17,238 nt of DNA, taken from DATDYW01 sp964574865 (GTDB lineage Bacteria; Patescibacteriota; Minisyncoccia; Phycocordibacterales; JAACPR01). The notes beneath the pieces are model-generated. The model saw only the letters and a program-made list of their open reading frames with translations, did not search any database and was not told the origin of the DNA. Shown here piece by piece: positions 11,639-17,238 of the stretch; within the stretch, counting starts at the first letter, position 1, and the number at the start of each line of letters is the position of its first letter. The stretch covers positions 1-17,238 of the forward strand of contig CAZNOT010000009.1 in the NCBI GenBank assembly GCA_964574865.1. The letters are read 5' to 3'. The translations under genes and the position numbers were made by a program.

Positions 11639-13861
11639 CTACCACGACAAAGCCCGGGCGGCACGGTCAATTTCGGTGGCAAAGCGGTCGGCCCCGAAAC
11701 CAGATTCGGCGGCGGCGCGGGCGGCCGAACCGAGTCGCGACGCGAGCGCGGAGTCACCGGCGATACGCCGCAAAGCCTCGGAGAGCGCCGGCAGGTCACC
11801 TTCCGGCACGAGCAGGCCCGAGACCTCCGGCTCGATGTACGAGCGCACGCTCGGACAGTCGGTGGCGATCACGGCCAGCCCCGAGGCCATAGCCTCGATT
11901 ACCGAGAGGGTTCCCATGGAGTCGGCCGGGCCGGTCGTCCGGAAGACGACCACGGCGGCGGCGGCACGGCGGTACAGGTTGCGCACCTCGACGTGAGAGA
12001 GCGGGCGCGCGGAGATGTTCGGGGGCAGCGCGCCGAGGGCGACGACGTGGCGTTCGGGCGCCCCAATCTCGAGGCGCACGTCGGCCGCGCGCGCGGCGAG
12101 AACCGCGAGCGCGAAGTCTCGGTTGCGGTCCGCGCCGACCGAAGCAAAAAGGTTGGGCTCGCGCGCGGCGCCCGAGACGGGAGCGAAGAAATCGAGGTCG
12201 ACGCCCTCGCGCGCGAAGCTGGCCCGGCCGCCCAAGGCCGGCACGCGCCGAACGAGCTCGGCCACCTCGGCTTCGGCGATGCAGAGCACGTGGCTCGCGC
12301 GGCCAAGCGCCCCGCGGAGAACGCGTTCCCGGAACGTGCGGCATTCGCCGATTGTCCCCGCGAGATTGAAATCGATCTGCACCCAGCGCGGCTTGGGTAG
12401 GGGCCACGCAGCCCACGCGACGAGCGCGCCCAGGGCGCCGCCCGTTACGATCGCGTCGGCGCGCCAGAAACGTGGGAGGAGCATCAAAGGCAGGTGCACA
12501 AAATGGAACGGTAGGTGGCGGCGGATGAGCCGGCAGAGCCCCGCGGGGAGCGCGTCCTCAACCTGCGCGAAGTCGGTATCCCAGCCCAGCGCGCGCAAAC
12601 GCCTCATCCCAAAGTAGTTGCCGTCGTGCATCTCTCCCTGCTCGATTTTTTCGAAATCGGCGCGGTCGCGGGGCGCGTTGTACAGGAAGAGCGCGCGGCG
12701 GCGGCGCGGCGCGATCACGTCGTTCACCGTGAGCGCGTTGGCGGTCATCTCGGCGACGTAGCTCCTGGCAGCCGCCACCCGCTCGGCGCGGCGGGACCCT
12801 TCGATCGCCTCGCGGATTACGGCCGGAAATTCGCCGAGCGGCCGGTCCGACGTGAACAGTAGGCCGCGCGACTCGTCCGCGCCGATCGACTCGATGATGC
12901 CGGGCGCCTCGCTGCCGACCGCCGGCACGCCGGCGTGCATCGCTTCCCAAAAAACGACGCCGAGCGCTTCCTCGCGCGAGAGCAGCACGAAGCAGTCGGC
13001 GTCCGCGTAGTAGTCCCAAATTTTTTCCCGCGGAATCGAGCCGGGCAGGTAGACGCGCCGCCCCAGATCGAGCCTCGCCACCTGCGCCTCGAGCGCCGGC
13101 CGGAGGCTCCCCTCGCCCGCGATCACCAGCGCGTAACCTTCGGGCATTCCCGCGAACGCGTCGAGGAGGCGCGGGTACGATTTCTCGGCCTCGAGCCTCG
13201 CCACCGCCAGCACAACCTTCGTGCCGGCGGGAATGCCGAGCTCGGCGCGCATCTTCCCCTTTTCCGCCACGCGAATGTGCGCGGCGTCGCGGGCAATCGT
13301 GTCCATTGAGAACATCGAGATCCGCTCGGGAGGCACGCCGAAATTGATCAGGTAGTCGCGCATCGCCGGGTTAATCGTCATCACCGCATCGGGGAGCCTC
13401 GCGAGGAGCCGTTCCAGCACCCACGAGTACGCGCCCTTAACCGCGCCGAATCGACGCGAGCGCGAGTAGCGTGCCGGCATGTTGTTCACGAGGTAGAGGC
13501 AGCGCGCGCCCGAGAATCGGGCCGCGAGCCACGCTGCCGGCAGGAAGCCGAGGTCGTAAGTGGCGACCACATCCGGGCGAACGCGGCGCGCAGCGGCTGG
13601 AAGCGTGAAAAGCGAGAGGAAGTCGAGAGCAGGCTTGAAGCGCGTGGGAGCGCGGCGGCCGAACACCCGAACATTCTGACCGGCAGAGGATTCGTACCGC
13701 GCCGGAGCCCAGGTCGCGATGGTCACGCGGTTCCGGTCGGGCTCGAGGCGGTCGCGCCGCAGCTTGTCGAGGAGCACGGAAGGTTCCGAACGCGCAACGA
13801 AGCGCCAGTCAACTGCGCCGAGAAGGACGTGGATGGGTTGGCGCATTTTTTGCTCAGTCAT
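11639..13861 (-). CDS. Tandem fusion of two GT4-like glycosyltransferases
   Basis: The 740-residue protein holds two complete GT-B modules. Module 1 (about 1-365) has the nucleotide-binding strand VVLAVARLEAEKSYPRLLDAF (about 213-233), VIAGEGSLRP and EEALGVVFWEAMHAGVP with the E-x7-E motif. Module 2 (about 380-740) begins RRRALFLYNAPRDRADF and ends with GTLSVIEAMASGLAVIATD, in which the first Glu of E-x7-E is replaced by Ser, so its donor site may differ. Such cytosolic, membrane-associated enzymes add sugars to lipid-linked acceptors, so one polypeptide could add two successive sugars. The ATG at 13861 overlaps the upstream methyltransferase stop by 8 bases; an ATG at 13846 (MRQPIHVLLG) is an alternative closer to the fold start. 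Donors and linkages are unknown. Confidence 0.9.
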   Translation of the reverse strand: MTEQKMRQPIHVLLGAVDWRFVARSEPSVLLDKLRRDRLEPDRNRVTIATWAPARYESSAGQNVRVFGRRAPTRFKPALDFLSLFTLPAAARRVRPDVVATYDLGFLPAAWLAARFSGARCLYLVNNMPARYSRSRRFGAVKGAYSWVLERLLARLPDAVMTINPAMRDYLINFGVPPERISMFSMDTIARDAAHIRVAEKGKMRAELGIPAGTKVVLAVARLEAEKSYPRLLDAFAGMPEGYALVIAGEGSLRPALEAQVARLDLGRRVYLPGSIPREKIWDYYADADCFVLLSREEALGVVFWEAMHAGVPAVGSEAPGIIESIGADESRGLLFTSDRPLGEFPAVIREAIEGSRRAERVAAARSYVAEMTANALTVNDVIAPRRRRALFLYNAPRDRADFEKIEQGEMHDGNYFGMRRLRALGWDTDFAQVEDALPAGLCRLIRRHLPFHFVHLPLMLLPRFWRADAIVTGGALGALVAWAAWPLPKPRWVQIDFNLAGTIGECRTFRERVLRGALGRASHVLCIAEAEVAELVRRVPALGGRASFAREGVDLDFFAPVSGAAREPNLFASVGADRNRDFALAVLAARAADVRLEIGAPERHVVALGALPPNISARPLSHVEVRNLYRRAAAAVVVFRTTGPADSMGTLSVIEAMASGLAVIATDCPSVRSYIEPEVSGLLVPEGDLPALSEALRRIAGDSALASRLGSAARAAAESGFGADRFATEIDRAARALSW

Positions 13862-14465
13862 ACTTGCGGAGAATCATCAGGTAGGAGCCCCGGAGGAGCG
13901 GCAGAAAAATCGCGAGGGCGGTCGTGAGCGCGTAGAGCGCGCGCGAGCGCCCTCGACCTAGGTACATCAGACGCTCGATGCGGAGACCTTCCACGGGATC
14001 GAACGACTCGCGGCTAGTCGGCCGCAGCAGCTTCTCGATCGAGGACGGCGGGTACGGCTTCACGTGGCCGAACGTGTTCCAAATCGTCACCGGCATCGGC
14101 GTCACGAGGACGAGCGCCCCTCCAGGCTTCAGCACACGCGACATTTCGGCAACCATCGTACGCGCGGCCTCGGGCGGCAAATGCTCGATGACGTTGCGGC
14201 ACGAAACGGCATCGAACTCAGCGTCAGCGAATTCGAGCGCCGTCACGTCGCCGATCCGAGCGTCGTAGCCATTCGCGCGGAGACGGTCAATTTGGCCGCG
14301 ATTCGAGTCAACGCCCACCACGCGGCCAGGCAGCTTCGCGAAGAGGTCCCCCTCCCCGCAGCCGACGTCGAGCACGCGGCCGGCGCCGAGGGCGGCGAGC
14401 ACCGGGCTTCGGCCGGCCAACCACCGAGCGGAGGAAACGGCCGAAAAGTAAACTGATGGTCGCAC
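13854..14465 (-). CDS. Class I SAM-dependent methyltransferase (Methyltransf_11-like)
   Basis: The 203-residue protein has motif I VLDVGCGEGD (residues 31-40), VVGVDSNRGQI, NVIEHLPPEAARTMVAEMSRVLKPGGALVLVTP in two neighbouring blocks (about 91-122), the usual post-motif order. The C-terminus has a hydrophobic stretch ALYALTTALAIFLPLL (about 177-192) that could anchor it to the membrane, fitting a lipid-linked glycan substrate. It starts with GTG at 14465, 10 bases after the preceding methyltransferase stop; no ATG is available in frame at the right place. Its stop overlaps the start of the tandem GT4 gene (ATGACTGA), which suggests translational coupling. The substrate is unknown. Confidence 0.88.
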   Translation of the reverse strand: MRPSVYFSAVSSARWLAGRSPVLAALGAGRVLDVGCGEGDLFAKLPGRVVGVDSNRGQIDRLRANGYDARIGDVTALEFADAEFDAVSCRNVIEHLPPEAARTMVAEMSRVLKPGGALVLVTPMPVTIWNTFGHVKPYPPSSIEKLLRPTSRESFDPVEGLRIERLMYLGRGRSRALYALTTALAIFLPLLRGSYLMILRKYD

Positions 14466-14475
14466 GGCTGTATTA

Positions 14476-15120
14476 TTAGACCCTAAAGCTCGCCACGACC
14501 GCGACCGTCTCGACGAACTTGTCCGTGACTCGAGCGAGGAGCGCGTAGAGCACGTTCTGCGCCCTCTTCTTCCAGCTCTCGCGATGGCGCACGCCGAGCG
14601 AGTACACGAAACGGACCGCGTCGACGGACCAGCGACACTTGGCGAAGAGCTGGCGGAGGGTCCTCTCGTTGAAGTAGCAGGTGTGGTCCGGGTTCACGGT
14701 CGGCTCGCGCTTCGAGAGCTTCTCGAGTATGTTGAAGAGGTTGAACGCGTTCGGTGTCGTGACGACGAGGCGGCCGCCGGGCGCGAGATGCCGCGCGGCG
14801 GCATCGAGGAAGAGGCCGGGGTTCGGCAGGTGCTCAATCAGGTCGCCGGCGAAGATGAGGTCGAAGCGCTCGCCGCCAAGATCGAACGATTCGGCGCTCG
14901 CGCGGCGGTAGCGGCTCGCCTCCTGCGGCAGCGCGGACTCGTCGTACTCGAGGTCGATACCCCACACCTCGCGCGCACGCGCGATGAGCAGCCGGTGCGG
15001 CCAGTTGGCGGCCGCAGCCGAGACACCCTGCCCCCAGAAGCCGACGTCGAGCACTCGGTCCTCTGGGCGCACGAGAGCCTCGAGGAGCGCGGCCTTGTTA
15101 GAGAAAACGGTTGGCTTCAT
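14476..15120 (-). CDS. Class I SAM-dependent methyltransferase, atypical motif I
   Basis: From ATG at 15120 (MKPTVFSNKAALLEALV) the protein has 214 residues; a GTG at 15126 would add two. Motif I is VLDVGFWGQG (about 23-32), not the usual GCGxG, but the following order is intact: WGIDLEYDE, FDLIFAGDLIEHLPNPG, APGGRLVVTTPNAFN, and then HTCYFNERTLRQLF, a tail seen in Methyltransf_23-like enzymes of glycan clusters. It lies 12 bases after the right-hand tandem GT4 gene and 10 bases before the next methyltransferase. The bulky FWG insertion in the glycine-rich loop could alter SAM binding. The substrate is unknown. Confidence 0.85.
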   Translation of the reverse strand: MKPTVFSNKAALLEALVRPEDRVLDVGFWGQGVSAAAANWPHRLLIARAREVWGIDLEYDESALPQEASRYRRASAESFDLGGERFDLIFAGDLIEHLPNPGLFLDAAARHLAPGGRLVVTTPNAFNLFNILEKLSKREPTVNPDHTCYFNERTLRQLFAKCRWSVDAVRFVYSLGVRHRESWKKRAQNVLYALLARVTDKFVETVAVVASFRV

Positions 15121-15132
15121 AGGCACAGCAAT

Positions 15133-17238
15133 TTAGCACGCCAGCCGCGCCGCCAGGGCGTCGGCGAGGGATTCGAGGGAATTGGACTCGGCGGCCGCGC
15201 GGGCGAGGGATGGGTCCCAGCCGTCTCGGGCTTCGAGGGAGGCCTGGAGGGCGTCGGCGAGGGCGGGGGCGCCGCTCTCGAGGGGGAAGTAGCCGGCGCC
15301 AGCGAAGAGCGCGCGGGCATCTTCGCTCGAGTAGACGACGTGGCAGCCGGAGGCGGCGGCCTCGAGCATGGTCTTGTCGAACATGCCGCTCCGGCTCGGG
15401 TTCGCGAAGATTTCGTGCGCGGCGTAGAGGGCCGGGGCCTCGGCGTTGGGCACGCCGGCGCGCCACTCGACGCGGCCGGTAATCACGAGCTCGACCGCGC
15501 GAGCCTTCAGGCTCGCCAGGTACCCAACGTGCGCCGGCAGCGGGTCGCCGACGAACGTCGCGCGGAAATCGACGCGCCGCTCCGCGAGAATCCCGAGGGC
15601 CTCAATCGCGAGGTCGAGGTTCTTCGACGGCGCGATTCGCCCAAGGAACAGGATCGAGCGCGGGGCGCGGGGCGCATCAGGCTTTATCACAAACCGGTCG
15701 AGCGGCACGCCGACGGGCATCAGGCGCGCGTTCGGGAACGCCGCGGTGTACGACGCGCGCGAGGTGCAGAAGACCTCGTGGCACAAGCGCCCCGCGAGGC
15801 GCGTCTTCCACGAGCCGGCGTAGTGGTTGCGCCACATCGTCACGCGCTTGCCGAGGAGCCGCCAGAGCAGGCCCGCGACGAGCACGTACTCCTCGTTCAT
15901 GTGCACGAAAACGGCGTCGTAGTTTTTGCGCTCGCGCCAGCACAGCCACTTGAAGCGGGTCGCGTAGAGAAGTTTTTGCGAGAGCCCCGCCCTCGGCGCG
16001 CCGGCCTTTTTCCCGAGCGAGACGGCACGAACGTTCGCGGGCGGCGCGTACCGTCCGACCGAGAGGCCGACCGCGACGACCGACTCCGCGCGCGCGGCGA
16101 GCGCGTCCACCCAGCGGGTGAAGAAGCCGAGCGCCAGGTCACCCTCGTCGAGCGCCTGCGTCACGATGAGGAGGCGCGGGCGGCGCGGCGCGAGCGCGGC
16201 GCGCCAGCCGCTCGCGACGGTTTCTGACGCGCGCAAGGTCGCGGCGCGGGTCGCGGCGGCTCGGGCTGCAGCGCCGAGGCGCTCGGCGAGCGACGGGTCG
16301 CGGGCAATTCTCGCGAGCGCGTCGGCAATTGTCTCCGCGGGAGCGACGAGGCAGGACTCTCCGTCGAGGAGCGTCTCGCCGACGAGCCCAACGTCGGTCG
16401 TCGCGATTGGCAGCCCGCGGGCGGCAGCCTCCAGGAGCGATAGCCCGTAGCCCTCGTAGCCGCTCGCCTGCGCGTAGGCGTGGTAGGCGCCCTCGGCGAG
16501 CGGCGCCTCGCGGCGGCCGAGGAAGCGAACCTCGTCCCCGCCTCCGGCGAGCGCCTCGAGGCGGGGGCGCTCGGGGCCGTCGCCGATGACGGTGAGCCGT
16601 GCGGGAATGCCGCGCGCGCGGAGCTCCCGAACCGCATCAATCAGAGACCCGATCCGCTTCTCGGGCGCGAGGCGCGAAACCGTGACAATATCGAACGCGC
16701 CCTCGCCGCGCCAGACGTCCGGCGCGGGCAGCGCGAGGAGACCGTCGAGCGCCGCTCTCACCGGCGCGACGGAAACCTTCCCCGCGCCGGTCGCGCGGCA
16801 CGCGGCGGCGGCGCGGCCCGAGACGGCGCGCACAGAGGTCGCGCGGGGGATCAGAAATTTGGCGAGCGCGGCGCGAAACCGGTTGGCGCGCGAAACCGAC
16901 CGAAACTCGCGGGCGGCAAAATCGGTGTGCAGCTGGAGCTCGAGCGGCGCGCGGTTTCGGCGCGCGGTACGCCACGCGACGAGCCCGTGCTCGAACGGGT
17001 CCTGCGCGGTCACCAGGTCAAAGCCGCGCTGCCGGCGCGCGAGGCGGTAGAGATCGAAAAGTGAGGCAGTCTTGGACCGCGACGCGGTCGGCATCACCGT
17101 GAGCGGCCCGTCCGAAACCGGCGAGACGCTCCCGCCGACCGTGCGCACAACGGCCACAATTTCTCCGGCGTCGGCCGCGTAGCCCCGCACCCGCGCGAAC
17201 ACCCCGCTCGCCTTGTCCGCGAGCGCCGGGTCGGCGGA
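15133..17238 (-). CDS. Tandem fusion of two GT4-like glycosyltransferases, 5' end beyond the window
   Basis: The frame is open from the TAA at 15133-15135 to the right edge. A GTG at 17202 is possible, but the 12 codons before it (ending DPALADKASG) match the N-terminal strand of a GT-B fold (ADxASGVFARVRGYA), so the real start is outside. Counting from the GTG, module 1 (about 1-335) has IVTVSRLAPEKRIGSLIDAV, VIGDGPERPRLEAL and YEGYGLSLLEAAARGLP with E-x7-E. Module 2 (about 338-689) begins RPRLLIVTQALDEGDLALGF and has FLGRIAPSKNLDLAIEAL and SRSGMFDKTMLEAAASG, where the first Glu of E-x7-E is missing, a form I associate with Patescibacterial enzymes. The role should be sequential sugar addition to a lipid-linked glycan. 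It is the first gene of the operon visible here. Confidence 0.9.
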   Translation of the reverse strand, partial: SADPALADKASGVFARVRGYAADAGEIVAVVRTVGGSVSPVSDGPLTVMPTASRSKTASLFDLYRLARRQRGFDLVTAQDPFEHGLVAWRTARRNRAPLELQLHTDFAAREFRSVSRANRFRAALAKFLIPRATSVRAVSGRAAAACRATGAGKVSVAPVRAALDGLLALPAPDVWRGEGAFDIVTVSRLAPEKRIGSLIDAVRELRARGIPARLTVIGDGPERPRLEALAGGGDEVRFLGRREAPLAEGAYHAYAQASGYEGYGLSLLEAAARGLPIATTDVGLVGETLLDGESCLVAPAETIADALARIARDPSLAERLGAAARAAATRAATLRASETVASGWRAALAPRRPRLLIVTQALDEGDLALGFFTRWVDALAARAESVVAVGLSVGRYAPPANVRAVSLGKKAGAPRAGLSQKLLYATRFKWLCWRERKNYDAVFVHMNEEYVLVAGLLWRLLGKRVTMWRNHYAGSWKTRLAGRLCHEVFCTSRASYTAAFPNARLMPVGVPLDRFVIKPDAPRAPRSILFLGRIAPSKNLDLAIEALGILAERRVDFRATFVGDPLPAHVGYLASLKARAVELVITGRVEWRAGVPNAEAPALYAAHEIFANPSRSGMFDKTMLEAAASGCHVVYSSEDARALFAGAGYFPLESGAPALADALQASLEARDGWDPSLARAAAESNSLESLADALAARLAC

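Noticed and set aside
11629..11799. N-terminal extension of the GT2 protein to an upstream ATG
   Set aside because: The extra 57 residues are a Pro/Arg-rich shadow of the tandem GT4 C-terminus; the GT2 fold begins at the GTG at 11628.
1..17238. CRISPR array, phage genes, toxin-antitoxin or defence system
   Set aside because: No spaced direct-repeat array, nuclease, integrase or toxin signature was seen on either strand; the coding content is explained by secretion and glycan genes.

Overview
The window is very GC-rich, almost fully coding, and carried mostly on the minus strand. It reads as part of a bacterial chromosome dedicated to cell-surface glycan assembly. The best taxonomic hint is the SecA fragment at the left end. 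It carries an insertion (about residues 156-196) ahead of the conserved REAYEADVTYATN segment, which resembles SecA of Patescibacteria (Candidate Phyla Radiation, Parcubacteria-like). A 27-residue Lys/Ala-rich peptide gene, a scarcity of Shine-Dalgarno sequences and promoter-like motifs almost touching start codons are compatible with that. The assignment is inference from recalled family features, not a database result.

Layout, left to right. (1) 1-1875: secA, running off the left edge, preceded on the minus strand by a hairpin, an intrinsic terminator and the Lys-rich peptide gene. (2) 1876-2438: a 563-base gene-free region holding four perfect inverted repeats (17, 14, 25 and 15 bp arms), an AT-rich patch with a consensus DnaA box, and what looks like a self-contained small RNA gene with promoter, hairpin and terminator. 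(3) 2439-5890: a divergent pair, a Wzy/O-antigen-ligase-like membrane protein with TPR-like tail (minus) and a Wzx-like flippase (plus). They share a 68-base promoter region with an 11-bp inverted repeat that embeds matching extended -10 motifs. (4) 5854-17238: one long minus-strand operon read from beyond the right edge: a tandem GT4-GT4 glycosyltransferase (5'-partial), two small methyltransferases, a second tandem GT4-GT4 glycosyltransferase, a GtrB/DPM1-like GT2, an AsnB-type amidotransferase, a third methyltransferase, and a GtrA::GT-C fusion. Junctions run from an 8-base overlap to gaps of about 12 bases. The last gene overlaps the flippase gene tail to tail by 37 bases.

How the genes could work together (inference): the four GT4 modules build a lipid-linked oligosaccharide at the inner membrane face, and the methyltransferases and AsnB-like enzyme decorate sugars or precursors. 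The GT2 charges polyprenyl phosphate with one sugar, the GtrA module flips that lipid-sugar, and the fused GT-C module transfers the sugar on the outer face. Wzx flips the main repeat unit and the Wzy/WaaL-like protein polymerises or ligates it. This would give a Wzx/Wzy-type surface polysaccharide or protein O-glycan with a Gtr-type side-branch module. Most + strand open frames in this region are GC-driven shadows; the only convincing + strand gene is the flippase.
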